Position numbers and translations under genes: made by a program. From Hellea sp. (GTDB lineage Bacteria; Pseudomonadota; Alphaproteobacteria; Caulobacterales; Maricaulaceae): 44,586 nucleotides of DNA. Where the stretch lies: positions 1 to 44,586 of the forward strand of contig JAHDDX010000014.1 of the NCBI GenBank assembly GCA_020629135.1. Reading direction: 5' to 3'. Under the pieces are notes generated by a model. It worked only from the letters and a program-made list of their open reading frames with translations, made no database searches and was not told the DNA's origin. Shown in pieces: positions 18,566 to 28,217 of the stretch (the stretch's first letter is position 1; the number at the start of each line of letters is the position of its first letter).

Positions 18566-18579
18566 TTTACAATTGTAAA
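18566..18579. promoter_or_regulatory. Perfect 14-bp palindrome between lysC and ubiG
   Basis: TTTACAATTGTAAA is a perfect palindrome in the 86-base divergent gap, 20 bases before the ubiG start. It may be a regulator site or part of a promoter. No regulator is identified, and an A/T-rich palindrome of this size can occur by chance. Confidence 0.3.
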
Positions 18580-18598
18580 TACGGAGCTAGTAAGAGCC

Positions 18599-19366
18599 AT
18601 GGCAGCAACTGGCACAGCCCCGGAAAAAATCACACGGGTTTCCGTCGATCCGCGAGAGATGGAAAGTTTTTCCCGCATGGCTGAAGACTGGTGGAATCCT
18701 TCTGGTATGTTCCGGCCCTTACACGTGATGAATGGCGCGCGCATCGGGTTTATCAAGGCAAATCTATGCGATCACTTTAACCGTGATCCAGAGACTGACC
18801 GTCCCCTGAAAGGGCTTCGGATCCTCGATATCGGGTGTGGAGGCGGGCTCCTCTGCGAACCTTTGACGCGGTTAGGGGCGACAATGACGGGCGTCGATGC
18901 GCTGGAAAAGAATGTCAAAACCGCCAAGACCCATGCCAAACAGTCCGAATTGGAAATTGATTACCGTCACGGCACTATCGAACAATTGGTTCAAAGTCGT
19001 GAAAAGCCCTTTGACGCGGTGCTCAATATGGAAGTTATCGAGCATGTTGCGGGCCCTGCTGAATTTATGAAAGATTGCGGGGCAATGGTCCGACCAGGCG
19101 GGATGATGTTTTGCTCGACTATAAACCGGACGTTTAAAGCTTTTACCTTTGCCATTCTTGGCGCTGAATATGTAATGCGCTGGTTGCCGCGGGGCACACA
19201 TCAATATGATAAACTGGTCAAACCGGAAGAATTGCGGCGGTGGATTTTGGATGCCGGGCTGTCACCTGAACCATCCATTGGTATGACCCTTAATCCACTA
19301 ACGGATAAATGGCGGATCTCAGATGATCTGTCGATAAATTACGTCACGGTAGCAACGCGCCCCTAA
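18599..19366 (+). CDS. ubiG: Ubiquinone O-methyltransferase (2-polyprenyl-6-hydroxyphenol methylase / 3-demethylubiquinol methyltransferase)
   Basis: A 255-residue class I SAM methyltransferase. The N-terminal MAEDWWNPSGMFRPLHVMN is diagnostic of UbiG. The SAM site reads ILDIGCGGGLLCEPL near residue 77, then VDALE, and NMEVIEHVAGP and FCSTINRTFKAF give the later motifs. It catalyses both O-methylations of ubiquinone synthesis at the membrane surface, so the organism makes ubiquinone. Its stop codon overlaps that of the convergent DUF1178 gene by 4 bases. Confidence 0.97.
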   Translation: MAATGTAPEKITRVSVDPREMESFSRMAEDWWNPSGMFRPLHVMNGARIGFIKANLCDHFNRDPETDRPLKGLRILDIGCGGGLLCEPLTRLGATMTGVDALEKNVKTAKTHAKQSELEIDYRHGTIEQLVQSREKPFDAVLNMEVIEHVAGPAEFMKDCGAMVRPGGMMFCSTINRTFKAFTFAILGAEYVMRWLPRGTHQYDKLVKPEELRRWILDAGLSPEPSIGMTLNPLTDKWRISDDLSINYVTVATRP

Positions 19367-19803
19367 TTCAAATTCTTCTTTGGTCTGGGCGCAATAATGT
19401 CTGGTAATGGCGCAATGCCGACGCCTTCATCATGCAATTCTGCGGCCTGTTCCGGCGTTGCCTCACCATAAATCGCCCGCTCATCCGTTTCACCGTAATG
19501 AATAGCGCGGGCTTCGTCGGCAAACCTGTCGCCAACATAGTCGCAATTATCTTCGATCTCTTTGCGAATTTTATTCGCGGCCGCGTTCATCATTTTCATG
19601 GCCTTGGCTCGTTTTTCAGCTGTGGCCTCTTTTTTGCGCGCGGTTGAAACATTGGGGGCCATAATGGCTTTCTCAACCTGAGTATCGCCGCAGGCAGGAC
19701 AGGCAATCAAGCCCTTGGGGGCTTGTTCATCATAGTCTGATGACTTTGAAAACCAGATCTCAAATTCATGATCTGAACGGCATATTAAATTATACTTGAT
19801 CAT
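19363..19803 (-). CDS. DUF1178 family protein
   Basis: A 146-residue protein matching the DUF1178 layout: MIKYNLICRSDHEFEIWF at the start, then a CPACGD pair and the IMAPNV segment. Cysteines at about residues 8 and 36-39 could bind zinc in a small ribbon. The middle is charged and helical and the end is proline-rich. The function is unknown. Its start overlaps the end of the nitrilase-type gene by 4 bases (ATGA), and it belongs to the comF-grx-nitrilase-DUF1178 string widely conserved in alphaproteobacteria. Confidence 0.9.
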   Translation of the reverse strand: MIKYNLICRSDHEFEIWFSKSSDYDEQAPKGLIACPACGDTQVEKAIMAPNVSTARKKEATAEKRAKAMKMMNAAANKIRKEIEDNCDYVGDRFADEARAIHYGETDERAIYGEATPEQAAELHDEGVGIAPLPDIIAPRPKKNLN

Positions 19804-20612
19804 AGTTTAAAATCGACTTCGCTTTGCCAGGCCGGAATTTTTCTCCGGACCGCCTCGACCTCTTCAATCGAAATGTCCGCCGATATAATGCCCGGCTCAT
19901 CATGGTCAAGATGCGCGATAATATCACCCCAGGGGTTAATAATCATCGAATGGCCCCAGGTCGCACGGCCATCTTCATGTTCTCCGCCTTGTGCGGCGGC
20001 GATAACATAGCTACCGGTTTCGATGGCGCGGGCCCGCAACAGGCTTTCCCAATGGGCCTGACCCGTTGGTCGCGTAAAGGCGGCCGGAATTGTCAAAATA
20101 TGCGCGCCGGATTGCCCGTAATGCCGATAGAGATGCGGAAACCGCAAGTCATAGCAGATTGATAATCCTAATTTGAATTCATTGATATCTGCCAAGACGG
20201 CGTGTGTGCCTTTGTCATATATATTGCTTTCCCGCCAAGTTTCCGCACGAGATACATTGACATCAAACAGGTGGATTTTGTCATAAGTCGTGATGATTTT
20301 TCCGTCCGGCCCAAACAGGAAACTGCGATTGGCGGCGCGCTCATCAGCGGTTTTTATCGCCAGGGAACCGATCAATAAATGAACGCCTAATTCGCTGGCA
20401 AGCTGGCTAAAAGTCGTGACGCCAGGATCGTTGTCTTGAGGTTGAATATTTGCAAATAATCGCTTGGGCGAGCGCTGCAGAATATGGGTCATTTCAGGTG
20501 TGACGATTAACTCTGCGCCGTCATCTGCCGCTTTCCGGACCAGTTCGCTGGCCTGCCGGATATTGGCGTCGATATCCGTTCCGGAGCGAAGTTGGATAGA
20601 GGCGACCCGCAT
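19800..20612 (-). CDS. Carbon-nitrogen hydrolase, Nit1-like (probable deaminated-glutathione amidase)
   Basis: A 270-residue nitrilase-superfamily amidase. The catalytic triad is visible: E40 in VTPEMTH, K112 in YDKIHLFDV and C153 in SICYDLRFP. The IHLFDV and CYDLRFPHLYR context fits the Nit1/Nit2 branch, which removes ammonia from deaminated glutathione or from omega-amides. It lies 2 bases after the glutaredoxin gene, which suits a role tied to glutathione. It is cytoplasmic. The exact choice between the two Nit substrates cannot be made from sequence alone. Confidence 0.9.
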   Translation of the reverse strand: MRVASIQLRSGTDIDANIRQASELVRKAADDGAELIVTPEMTHILQRSPKRLFANIQPQDNDPGVTTFSQLASELGVHLLIGSLAIKTADERAANRSFLFGPDGKIITTYDKIHLFDVNVSRAETWRESNIYDKGTHAVLADINEFKLGLSICYDLRFPHLYRHYGQSGAHILTIPAAFTRPTGQAHWESLLRARAIETGSYVIAAAQGGEHEDGRATWGHSMIINPWGDIIAHLDHDEPGIISADISIEEVEAVRRKIPAWQSEVDFKL

Positions 20613-20614
20613 TG

Positions 20615-20872
20615 TTAGCTACCGAGAAGCGGATCCAGACCGCCGCGGGCATCTAATGCAAAAAGATCATCACAGCCGCCAATATGGTGACCATCAATAA
20701 ATATCTGGGGGAAGGTGTTTCGACCGCCCGATCTCTGACGCATCTCGTCACGTTTTGCTTTGTCCATCCAGGCCGGAATATCGATCACGTCAACGCCTTT
20801 ATTTGACAATAAGGCCTTAGCGCGGACGCAAAACGGGCACATGAGTTTCGTATACATTTCGACTTTGGCCAT
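20615..20872 (-). CDS. grxC: Glutaredoxin 3
   Basis: An 85-residue dithiol glutaredoxin with the redox motif CPFC at residues 12-15, the cis-proline segment NTFPQIFIDG and the glutathione-binding HIGGCDDL. It reduces protein disulphides and glutathione mixed disulphides in the cytoplasm. The ATG at 20872 has a strong AAGGAG 6 bases upstream; the frame continues further upstream only into the end of comF. It is in one transcript with comF, the Nit-like amidase and DUF1178. Confidence 0.95.
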   Translation of the reverse strand: MAKVEMYTKLMCPFCVRAKALLSNKGVDVIDIPAWMDKAKRDEMRQRSGGRNTFPQIFIDGHHIGGCDDLFALDARGGLDPLLGS

Positions 20873-20888
20873 AAATTTCTCCTTATCT

Positions 20889-21629
20889 CTATTTAGAGAT
20901 CGGACGGCCTCTGACAACCCTTGCTAAGGTTATGACATTCACCTGTTTTGCTCCGGCCCGGCGGAGGGTATTGGCGCAGGCGTTTAAGGTGGCGCCGGTC
21001 GTATAGACGTCGTCGATCAGTATGATATTTGCCCCTGCATATTTCGCGGAGTTTTTTTCCGAAATAGAAAAGGCGCCTTTGACATTGCGAAACCGGCCTT
21101 TAACCGATTGCAGGCCCTGACTTGGGGTTTTTCTGTGCCGCTGTAATGTATGTGGATCAAAGTTAATATCGGTTTGGCGGGACAATTCTCGTGCTAATAT
21201 TGCGGCTTGATTATACCGACGGTGCACCAGACGGGAATTGTGCAAGGGGACTGGCACAATGAAATCCGCGTTTTCTATAAAAGATCGTCCGACGCGTTTC
21301 ATATGGGTTGCAAACATCCGAAGATGTTCCCTGTTACCCCCATGTTTAAAAGATAAGACGAGACCCCGGCTGGCATCATCATACTTCAACGCCGATCGAC
21401 ATTGGTCATATTTAGGCGGATAGGCGGAACATCCGGCACAAAGCGCTTCTTCTCCCAAATCAAAATCAAATGGAAATCCGCATTGATGGCAGCAAGGCGC
21501 GTCCAGAAAAGTCAGATTTGACCAGGAATTGCCGGTTTCACCCAAGCGCAATATTTGTGGCGGGTAAATCCAGTCGAGTAGCCTGTGCAGTGTGCGGGAT
21601 AATACCACCTGCATATTTTGTCTTTCCAT
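20889..21629 (-). CDS. comF: ComF family phosphoribosyltransferase-like protein
   Basis: A 246-residue ComF protein. An N-terminal zinc-binding region has CCHQCGFPFDF and CAGCSAYPP. The C-terminal half is a type I phosphoribosyltransferase fold with the PRPP loop IILIDDVYTTGATL near residue 200 and RYNQAAILARELS before it. ComF helps single-stranded DNA enter the cytoplasm in naturally transformable bacteria; in alphaproteobacteria it is widespread and its job is less clear. It heads the leftward comF-grx-nit-DUF1178 unit and is divergent from the methyltransferase gene at 21658. Confidence 0.93.
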   Translation of the reverse strand: MERQNMQVVLSRTLHRLLDWIYPPQILRLGETGNSWSNLTFLDAPCCHQCGFPFDFDLGEEALCAGCSAYPPKYDQCRSALKYDDASRGLVLSFKHGGNREHLRMFATHMKRVGRSFIENADFIVPVPLHNSRLVHRRYNQAAILARELSRQTDINFDPHTLQRHRKTPSQGLQSVKGRFRNVKGAFSISEKNSAKYAGANIILIDDVYTTGATLNACANTLRRAGAKQVNVITLARVVRGRPISK

Positions 21630-21657
21630 TCACCGTTTTTGCGACCATATCCCAAGA

Positions 21658-22539
21658 ATGGAGAAATCCCAAACAACGCCGAAAATATTTGACCGTGAAT
21701 TGCTGGCCAAGCGTCGTGGCCGTGGTTTGCGACGCAACACACTGCCATTTTTAATGGAAAGGTGTGCCAAGGATTGCGCCGAAAAAATTCTGGATATCAA
21801 TCGCCAATTTAAGCGGGCTTTGATAATTGCGCCGCCAGAGGCCATAGATCTTTTGATAGACGCTTTGCCGGAACCCAGGCGACCTTCGGAAATCGTGCGG
21901 GCATATTTTTCCAGCGACCCGACGGGTCTTGACCTCACTATTGACGAGGAAAACTTACCATTTCAATCCCCTCAATTTGACCTGATTATTTCAATATTAG
22001 GTCTGCAATCGGTCAATGATCTACCGGGCTCACTAATTCAGTTTAATCAGGCGCTGCTGCCGGACGGTGTATTTTTAGCGTCCCTATTTGCAGGCCATTC
22101 GGGGCAGGAATTACGTCAGCTTCTATACCACATTGATGATAAAATAATTAGTGGGATGACGCCCCGGGTTTTCCCATTTGCTGATCATTTGCAACTCGCC
22201 GCATTGTTACAACGAACCGGATTTGCGCTACCGGTTATTGATACGGACAGATTCAAGGTGAATTACAAAAGCGTGGACAGGTTATTCGGTGATCTTAGGG
22301 ATCTAGGCGAGACCAATATTCTGGCCGCACGTCATAAAAAGTTTGCGGGAAAGAAATATCTCGAGGCCTTGCGGGACGAATTTTCAGAAAATTATATGCA
22401 AAAAGGTATGGATTTGTCAGTGGAAATCATGTGGTTAACCGGATGGTCACCTCACGAAAGTCAGCAAAAACCGCTTAAGCCCGGATCGGCAGAGGTTTCT
22501 TTAAAAGCCGTATTAAAGAATAAAATTAACGAGGCCTAG
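21658..22539 (+). CDS. SAM-dependent methyltransferase-domain protein (BioC/NDUFAF5-like)
   Basis: About 293 residues. The opening IFDRELLAKRRGRGLRR matches the N-terminus of the alphaproteobacterial and mitochondrial NDUFAF5-type group, which carries a class I methyltransferase fold. The SAM-binding glycine loop is poorly conserved (RALIIAPPEAIDLL in place of a GxGxG), so catalytic activity is open. NDUFAF5 hydroxylates an arginine in complex I, but a role here is inference from similarity. I chose ATG 21658; an in-frame ATG at 21592 lies inside divergent comF. Its TAG stop shares a CTAG with the convergent pilin gene. Confidence 0.8.
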   Translation: MEKSQTTPKIFDRELLAKRRGRGLRRNTLPFLMERCAKDCAEKILDINRQFKRALIIAPPEAIDLLIDALPEPRRPSEIVRAYFSSDPTGLDLTIDEENLPFQSPQFDLIISILGLQSVNDLPGSLIQFNQALLPDGVFLASLFAGHSGQELRQLLYHIDDKIISGMTPRVFPFADHLQLAALLQRTGFALPVIDTDRFKVNYKSVDRLFGDLRDLGETNILAARHKKFAGKKYLEALRDEFSENYMQKGMDLSVEIMWLTGWSPHESQQKPLKPGSAEVSLKAVLKNKINEA

Positions 22540-22733
22540 TTTTTCAGTCCATCACCAACAGCATTTGACATCGCGCCCCAGGCTCCATTCTGGGTATTAC
22601 CAAATGCGTTTAATCCCGCAATCATTCCGACGCCGATCAACGCTGCAATCAGGGCGTATTCAATCGCTGATGCGCCATCAGTGTCGTCCACATATCTTTG
22701 CAGCAATTCTTTTATAAATCCAAAATGTTTCAT
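22536..22733 (-). CDS. Flp-family type IVb pilin (orphan)
   Basis: A 65-residue prepilin. The processing site is G20|A21, with the mature start ASAIEYALIAALIG giving the Glu5-Tyr6 pair and hydrophobic helix of Flp pilins. The leader is short and charged. No tad or cpa genes (secretin, ATPase, prepilin peptidase) are in the window, so assembly would need a system encoded elsewhere. The start codon overlaps the mutT stop (ATGA), so it is translationally coupled to a Nudix gene, an odd partner for a pilin. It may be a pseudopilin with a separate role. Confidence 0.9.
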   Translation of the reverse strand: MKHFGFIKELLQRYVDDTDGASAIEYALIAALIGVGMIAGLNAFGNTQNGAWGAMSNAVGDGLKN

Positions 22734-23146
22734 TCGAAACGTCGACCCGATTTAAGCCGATCCCTAATTTCCCTGGCCAGCTCAACATCGGCCGGCACTA
22801 AATCCAATTCCAACAATCGATCTGGAAACACCCACTTGACCGCCTGTCCTTCTGTCGGTCGGGCAAACCCGTCCCATTGTCGACAAAGATACAATGGCAT
22901 CAAAAGATTAAAATCCTCATAAGCAAAGCTGGAAAATGAAAAAGGCTGTAAGCATTGTTTGCAAGGCTCAATGCAAAGCTCTTCTCTCAGTTCACGCAGG
23001 ATGGTATCTTCTGGCCGTTCTCCGTCTTCTACTTTGCCACCCGGAAATTCCCACTGCCCGGCATGACTTTTTCCCTCAGGTCGCTGGCACATAAGAATAC
23101 GTCCATCGGCATCGATAAGGGCGCAAGCGGCGACCAGCAAAACCAT
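22730..23146 (-). CDS. mutT: MutT-type Nudix hydrolase (8-oxo-dGTP diphosphatase)
   Basis: A 138-residue protein with a full Nudix box, from GGKVEDGE to the RELREELCI helix (about residues 36-59), which binds the magnesium ions. The start VLLVAACALIDADGRILMCQR and the PEGKSHAGQWEFPGG approach match MutT enzymes that destroy oxidised dGTP. It lies downstream of argJ on the minus strand with a 64-base gap, then the pilin gene overlaps its end. Nucleotide-pool cleaning is the likely job; other Nudix substrates cannot be excluded. Confidence 0.92.
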   Translation of the reverse strand: MVLLVAACALIDADGRILMCQRPEGKSHAGQWEFPGGKVEDGERPEDTILRELREELCIEPCKQCLQPFSFSSFAYEDFNLLMPLYLCRQWDGFARPTEGQAVKWVFPDRLLELDLVPADVELAREIRDRLKSGRRFE

Positions 23147-23210
23147 GTGAAACTCCTAGGCTTAAAGTCTTAACATTTGTCTTAAATTTGTTAAGAAATA
23201 GCGGTTTTGG

Positions 23211-24446
23211 TTAACTTCTGTAATCAGCGTTAATATCTATATAACGATGGGTCAAATCACAGCTCCAGGCGGTAAAATGGCCATTCCCCAATCCCAAATC
23301 CACATGAATTTCAATGTTTTGATTTTTCATATACGCAGCGCCGTCTTTCTCGGTGTAATTCGGGTGTAATTGCCCATTTACGGCTATTTTATGGGGTCCA
23401 ATCGCGATAGACAGCAGGTCCCGGTCAGCGGGCTCGCCGGCTTTTCCGACGGCCATTGCGATCCGCCCCCAATTGGCGTCTTCCCCGGCAATAGCGGTTT
23501 TCACCAAAGGCGAGTTGGCAATTGCCATAGCTACGTTTTTGGCGGATTGATTGTCGATTGCCCCGTTAACATTGACAGTCACAAATTTTTGCGCGCCTTC
23601 GCCGTCTTTGATGATCAAATGCGACAATTCCTTGCAAAGATCGATTAGAGCATCTTTGAATTCCGCCAGTATTAAGGCGTCAGCATTTTCGATGGGATCA
23701 TTGCCAGCCGCGCCACTGGCAATCAGCAAAACCATGTCGGAGGTAGACTGATCGCTATCCACGGTAATGGCGTTAAAGCTGATATTGACCGCTTCGGATA
23801 ACAGGCTTTGAAGAATAGTTTGGGGAATGTTGGCATCTGTGCCGATAAATCCCAGCATAGTCGCCATATCCGGTGCAATCATACCCGAGCCTTTGGCGAC
23901 ACCATTTATCTGAACTTCAATATCGCCAATTTTGGCCGTTCTATGGACGCATTTTGGGTAGGTATCGGTTGTTAAAATCGCTTCAGCGGCTGAATTCCAA
24001 CCTGTTTGTCCGGTATTTGGGGCCCATTTTGTGATATGTCTCGCAATTTCATCGCCGTCTAAGGGTTGGCCGATAACGCCTGTGGAGGCTTGGAGCACGG
24101 ATTGTGGATTGCAACCAAAAGCCTTGCCCGCAGATTGCGCGACAGTCTGGCAGGCTGACAAGCCCAGTTTTCCCGTAAACACATTGGCATTGCCGGCATT
24201 GACAACCAAAATGATGGGGTCGGATGGACCACGGTCAATTGTCAATGCCCGTTTGGACCAATCAATCGGTGCGCCGGGTATCTTGTTTTTGGTAAAGACA
24301 CCGGCAATAGCTGCGCCGGGCTGGGCGCGGAATATCCAGAGGTCATCCCGGCCTTGATAACGCAAGCCTGCTGCGCCTGAGATCATATCAATGCCCGAAA
24401 TGTCAGGAAGATCTGGAATGGTTTTCGGGGCCAGAGGGGATTTCAT
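23211..24446 (-). CDS. argJ: Bifunctional ornithine acetyltransferase / N-acetylglutamate synthase
   Basis: A 411-residue ArgJ. The self-cleavage site is the ATM|LG-type segment in APDMATMLGFIGTD near residue 190, where the threonine becomes the N-terminal nucleophile of the beta chain. Other signatures are FTKNKIPGAP, VNAGNANVFTG, STGVIGQPL and GEDANWGRIAMAVGKAG. It recycles the acetyl group in arginine synthesis. A GGAGG ribosome-binding site is 8 bases before the ATG, just after the end of the parvulin gene 1 base away, so both are in one leftward transcript. Confidence 0.96.
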   Translation of the reverse strand: MKSPLAPKTIPDLPDISGIDMISGAAGLRYQGRDDLWIFRAQPGAAIAGVFTKNKIPGAPIDWSKRALTIDRGPSDPIILVVNAGNANVFTGKLGLSACQTVAQSAGKAFGCNPQSVLQASTGVIGQPLDGDEIARHITKWAPNTGQTGWNSAAEAILTTDTYPKCVHRTAKIGDIEVQINGVAKGSGMIAPDMATMLGFIGTDANIPQTILQSLLSEAVNISFNAITVDSDQSTSDMVLLIASGAAGNDPIENADALILAEFKDALIDLCKELSHLIIKDGEGAQKFVTVNVNGAIDNQSAKNVAMAIANSPLVKTAIAGEDANWGRIAMAVGKAGEPADRDLLSIAIGPHKIAVNGQLHPNYTEKDGAAYMKNQNIEIHVDLGLGNGHFTAWSCDLTHRYIDINADYRS

Positions 24447-24447
24447 G

Positions 24448-25317
24448 TTAGTGACCTCCGATGTTCGAAGTCTCTGTCAAAATTTCAATTTCAGCGCCAT
24501 CTCTAAGGTCAGTCATCAGGTCTTCGATAGTTTTAGCCCGTAAAAATGTGGCCAGGTCATCTTTCATTGCCTCAAACGTTGGAGAGGGCGCCTGGCGACG
24601 ATCTGATACTTCGACAATGTGCCAGCCCCGTTCGGTCTGAAAAGGATCTGACCGCGAACCGACAGTCATTTCAAATACTGGATCGGCGAATTCGGGCGGA
24701 TAGCTGTCTCGGGTAAAATATCCCAGATCACCCCCACTTTCCCGACTGACCCGGTCCAGTGAATAGGCAAAGGCCAAAGATTGGAAGGAATCATCGCCGG
24801 CCAGTTTCTTGATGACTTCTTCAGCGGTTTCAAGATCGGGCAGCAATATCTGCCGGGCGCGAACTTCAATGCCGCGCTGACGAATTTGGGACTGTGAATC
24901 GTAAAGTTTTTTAAGACGGTCTTCCGTCACCGCATTTTCCACAGACTGTTCGATTAAGGCCGCGGCCAATATTTCATCCTGGGACTTTCTCAATTGGGCT
25001 TTAACGGCGGCGTTTTTGTCCAAACCTTCGGTTCGGGCCTTACTGGCCAGAAGATGCTGATCGATCAGATTTTGCAGGATTTCGGCTTTTTCAGGCGGCG
25101 TTGCCTGCTCAAAACTTCGGGCGATCGCCAATGTCAGATCCTGTTCATAGATTGGATGTCCATTGACGCTGGCCACCACAGAATCATTCTCCAATATGAC
25201 GATTTCTTCCGTCGATGTTTGCTCTGAGGATAAGGTGACAAGGCCTAAAAGCAGGACACCCAAGACGCATACGCCAATAATCGCCAGAGTTTGCCGGTCA
25301 AATTTCCCAAAATGCAT
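24448..25317 (-). CDS. Membrane-anchored parvulin-type peptidyl-prolyl cis-trans isomerase
   Basis: About 289 residues. One membrane anchor (LAIIGVCVLGVLLLGLV, residues 11-27) puts the rest in the periplasm. Residues 45-150 resemble the SurA/PrsA chaperone N-domain (VNGHPIYEQDL), and residues 155-250 are a parvulin domain (VRARQILLPDLETAEEVIKK, then RESGGDLGYFTRDSYPPEF and TERGWHIVEVSDRR). It should help fold secreted proteins, fitting its position divergent from secA. I chose ATG 25317 over a TTG at 25344 because the anchor then follows a short positive N-terminus. Confidence 0.9.
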   Translation of the reverse strand: MHFGKFDRQTLAIIGVCVLGVLLLGLVTLSSEQTSTEEIVILENDSVVASVNGHPIYEQDLTLAIARSFEQATPPEKAEILQNLIDQHLLASKARTEGLDKNAAVKAQLRKSQDEILAAALIEQSVENAVTEDRLKKLYDSQSQIRQRGIEVRARQILLPDLETAEEVIKKLAGDDSFQSLAFAYSLDRVSRESGGDLGYFTRDSYPPEFADPVFEMTVGSRSDPFQTERGWHIVEVSDRRQAPSPTFEAMKDDLATFLRAKTIEDLMTDLRDGAEIEILTETSNIGGH

Positions 25318-25441
25318 AAAAATTCCACGTGTTTTTCTCGGCAAGTTTCAGCCGCATTCATTGACTTAAGCCACCACCGTCACTAAGTCACCCAAAAGTA
25401 TAACTTATGGCGCGAAATCCCGCCGCCTGTCAGGAGCTCCC

Positions 25442-28174
25442 ATGTTAGGCCTCGCAAAGAAAATGTTCGGTACGGAGAACGACCGAAAATTGAAAAAATT
25501 GCGCCCGCTCGTCGAGAAAATCAATGGCCTGGAGCCTGATTTTGAAAAGTTGACCAATGATCAGCTTAAAGCCAAGACGGATGAATATAAGACCCGTTTT
25601 AATGAAGGTGAAAGCCTGGATGATCTTTTGCCCGAGGCTTTCGCCACAGTTCGTGAGGCGGCCAAACGCACTTTGGGACAGCGCCATTACGATGTTCAGT
25701 TAATCGGCGGTATCACGCTTCATCGGGGCGAGATCGCCGAAATGCGAACAGGTGAGGGAAAGACCCTGGTTTCGACCTTGGCAGCCTATCTAAATGCTTT
25801 GCCTGGTCGGGGTGTGCACATCGTGACTGTGAATGACTATCTGGCTCGCCGCGACGCGGAATGGATGGGTCAGATTTACAGATTTCTGGGCCTGACTGTT
25901 GGTTGTATCAATGATCACGAACCCTACGGCAATGAGCGTAAAATCGCTTATAATTGCGATATTACCTACGGCACTAATAATGAATATGGTTTCGATTATC
26001 TGCGCGATAATATGAAATATACTGTCGAGGAAATGTCTCAGCGCGGCCATGCCTATGCGATTATTGACGAAATCGACTCGATCCTGATCGATGAAGCCCG
26101 GACACCCTTGATTATTTCCGGCCCGACCGATGATAAATCTGATTTTTACCAGACCATCGACACGCTGATCCCACTAATTACCCCTGAGGGTTATGATGTG
26201 GATGAAAAGGCCCGCACTGCGACCTTTAACGAAGATGGCAATGAGCAGATTGAAAACCTGCTGCGTGAACGCGATCTGTTGCAGGGTGAAAGCCTGTATG
26301 ATGTGGAAAATGTCACCATTGTGCACCACATCAACCAGGCCCTGAAAGCCCATAAAATATTTGTCCGTGACAAAGATTATATCGTCAAGGAAAGCGGCGT
26401 TGTTCTGATTGACGAATTCACGGGCCGGATGATGGATGGCCGTCGTCTGTCAGATGGTCTGCACCAGGCGATTGAAGCCAAAGAAAAAGTCGACATCAAA
26501 CCCGAAAATGTGACACTCGCCTCTGTCACTTTGCAGAATTACTTCCGGCTTTATGACAAACTGTCCGGCATGACTGGGACGGCGGTCACCGAAGCCTCTG
26601 AATTTATGGACATCTACAAGCTGCAGGTTCTAGAGATTCCGACCAATCGTCCGATCCAGCGGATTGACGATGAAGACGAAATTTACCGCACCGAGCGCGA
26701 AAAATTCAACGCTATTGTTGGCGAAATTGAAGACTGTCAGAAAAAGGGTCAGCCCGTTCTGGTCGGGACGGTGTCGATCGAAAAGTCCGAAAGCCTGTCA
26801 GATTTCTTAAAAGAACGCGGGATCGAGCATCAGGTGCTCAACGCCCGATATCATGAACAGGAAGCCCAGATTGTTGCCGGCGCCGGTGTGCCGGGCATGG
26901 TTACGATTGCCACCAATATGGCGGGTCGAGGAACCGATATTCAGCTGGGCGGCAATCTCGATATGCGGCTTGAGCATGAATTACATGACGACATGACAGA
27001 GCGGGAACGTCAGAAAACCCAGGAAAAGATCAAAGAACAGATCGAAGACCTTAAGCAAATCGCGCTCAAGGCTGGCGGGCTTTATGTCCTGGGTACGGAA
27101 CGCCATGAAAGCCGTCGGATTGATAATCAGCTCCGCGGCCGGACAGGCCGTCAGGGCGATCCGGGCCGGTCGAAGTTTTACCTCTCGACCGAAGATGATC
27201 TCATGCGGATTTTCGGCGGCGACCGTCTGAAAAACATGATGGGTAAAATGGGCTGGGAAGAGGGCGAAAACCTGACCAACCGGTTCATGACCAAAGCGGT
27301 TGAACGGGCCCAGGTCCGGGTCGAAACCCGCAACTTTGATATTCGTAAAAATCTGCTCAAATTTGACGACGTCATGAATGAGCAGCGTAAAACGATTTTC
27401 GAACAGCGTATGGAGTTCATGACCGACGAAGATGTTTCAGATGTGATCGAGGATTTCCGCCATCAGGTCTGTGAAGATATCATTGCCGAATATGTACCCC
27501 GCAAAGCCTATGCCGAGCAGTGGGATATTGAGGGTCTGACTGAAAAAGCCCGCGATCTGCCTCTGTTGATCGAAGCTGAGAAAGACGGCTACAAAGTTGT
27601 CACCTCGGAAATTCCATTTGCCGAATGGGCCAAGGAAGAAGGCATTGCGGATGATGAGATGCTGCAGCGGCTGATCGAGAAAACTGACGCCGCCTTTGTT
27701 CAGCTTGGCCAGGGCGTCGAATCCAGTGAAATCCAGCGGGCTGAGAAACAGGTTCTCCTGCAAGTGATTGACCAGAACTGGCGCGAACATTTGCAACAGC
27801 TCGACAGTTTGAAATCTGTCATCGGTTTGCGCGCCCACGGACAGCGTGATCCGCTGAATGAATATAAGTCCGAAGCCTTCACTCTGTTTGACAAATTGCT
27901 GGTCGATTTGCGCGAAGGTGTGACCCGGGCCATGAATCGCCTGATGTTTAATGTGGCGGTTCAACGCCAGCAGCGTGACGCACAAAACCCGCCTCCGCCG
28001 CCGCCGCCGTCCTCAACGGTGACATCGCGAGGTCCGATGGGCGCGATTGCGTCCGGCACACCTGCCGACACTAAAGAGATCACCGATGCGGATCTGGAAA
28101 ATGTGTCGCGCAATTCTCTGTGTCCGTGTGGCTCGGGCAAAAAAGTCAAACATTGCCACGGGCGCGCATCTTAA
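25442..28174 (+). CDS. secA: Preprotein translocase ATPase SecA
   Basis: A 910-residue SecA, the normal length for the class. Walker A is [11 protein letters not shown] near residue 103, and [18 protein letters not shown] is the Walker B/DEAD segment. [12 protein letters not shown] and the [14 protein letters not shown] helicase motif VI follow. The C-terminus has a run of eight prolines, then a zinc-binding [14 protein letters not shown] motif (SEC-C) used for SecB and membrane contact. It drives protein export through SecYEG. Divergence from the parvulin gene and closeness to argJ repeat a common alphaproteobacterial arrangement. Confidence 0.98.
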   Translation: MLGLAKKMFGTENDRKLKKLRPLVEKINGLEPDFEKLTNDQLKAKTDEYKTRFNEGESLDDLLPEAFATVREAAKRTLGQRHYDVQLIGGITLHRGEIAEMRTGEGKTLVSTLAAYLNALPGRGVHIVTVNDYLARRDAEWMGQIYRFLGLTVGCINDHEPYGNERKIAYNCDITYGTNNEYGFDYLRDNMKYTVEEMSQRGHAYAIIDEIDSILIDEARTPLIISGPTDDKSDFYQTIDTLIPLITPEGYDVDEKARTATFNEDGNEQIENLLRERDLLQGESLYDVENVTIVHHINQALKAHKIFVRDKDYIVKESGVVLIDEFTGRMMDGRRLSDGLHQAIEAKEKVDIKPENVTLASVTLQNYFRLYDKLSGMTGTAVTEASEFMDIYKLQVLEIPTNRPIQRIDDEDEIYRTEREKFNAIVGEIEDCQKKGQPVLVGTVSIEKSESLSDFLKERGIEHQVLNARYHEQEAQIVAGAGVPGMVTIATNMAGRGTDIQLGGNLDMRLEHELHDDMTERERQKTQEKIKEQIEDLKQIALKAGGLYVLGTERHESRRIDNQLRGRTGRQGDPGRSKFYLSTEDDLMRIFGGDRLKNMMGKMGWEEGENLTNRFMTKAVERAQVRVETRNFDIRKNLLKFDDVMNEQRKTIFEQRMEFMTDEDVSDVIEDFRHQVCEDIIAEYVPRKAYAEQWDIEGLTEKARDLPLLIEAEKDGYKVVTSEIPFAEWAKEEGIADDEMLQRLIEKTDAAFVQLGQGVESSEIQRAEKQVLLQVIDQNWREHLQQLDSLKSVIGLRAHGQRDPLNEYKSEAFTLFDKLLVDLREGVTRAMNRLMFNVAVQRQQRDAQNPPPPPPPSSTVTSRGPMGAIASGTPADTKEITDADLENVSRNSLCPCGSGKKVKHCHGRAS

Positions 28175-28196
28175 CGCGTCTGCCCGCCTGACCTGA

Positions 28197-28217
28197 ATCT
28201 GTGCCTTGTGCACAGAT
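28197..28217 (+). terminator. Hairpin after secA
   Basis: ATCTGTGC and GCACAGAT form an eight-pair stem with a five-base loop, 22 bases after the secA stop. No T run follows, so it may be a Rho-dependent end or an mRNA-stabilising stem. Confidence 0.4.

Noticed and set aside
23169-23195. CTTAACA/TGTTAAG inverted repeat between argJ and mutT as a terminator
   Set aside because: The arms are A/T-rich and weak with a 13-base loop; not enough to call.
25345-25441. TTGACT and TATAAC boxes as a secA promoter
   Set aside because: The boxes are about 30 bases apart, too far for one promoter, and neither has a good partner.
27437-27985. Open frame on the minus strand inside secA
   Set aside because: Antisense to conserved SecA sequence with no ribosome-binding site or family match.
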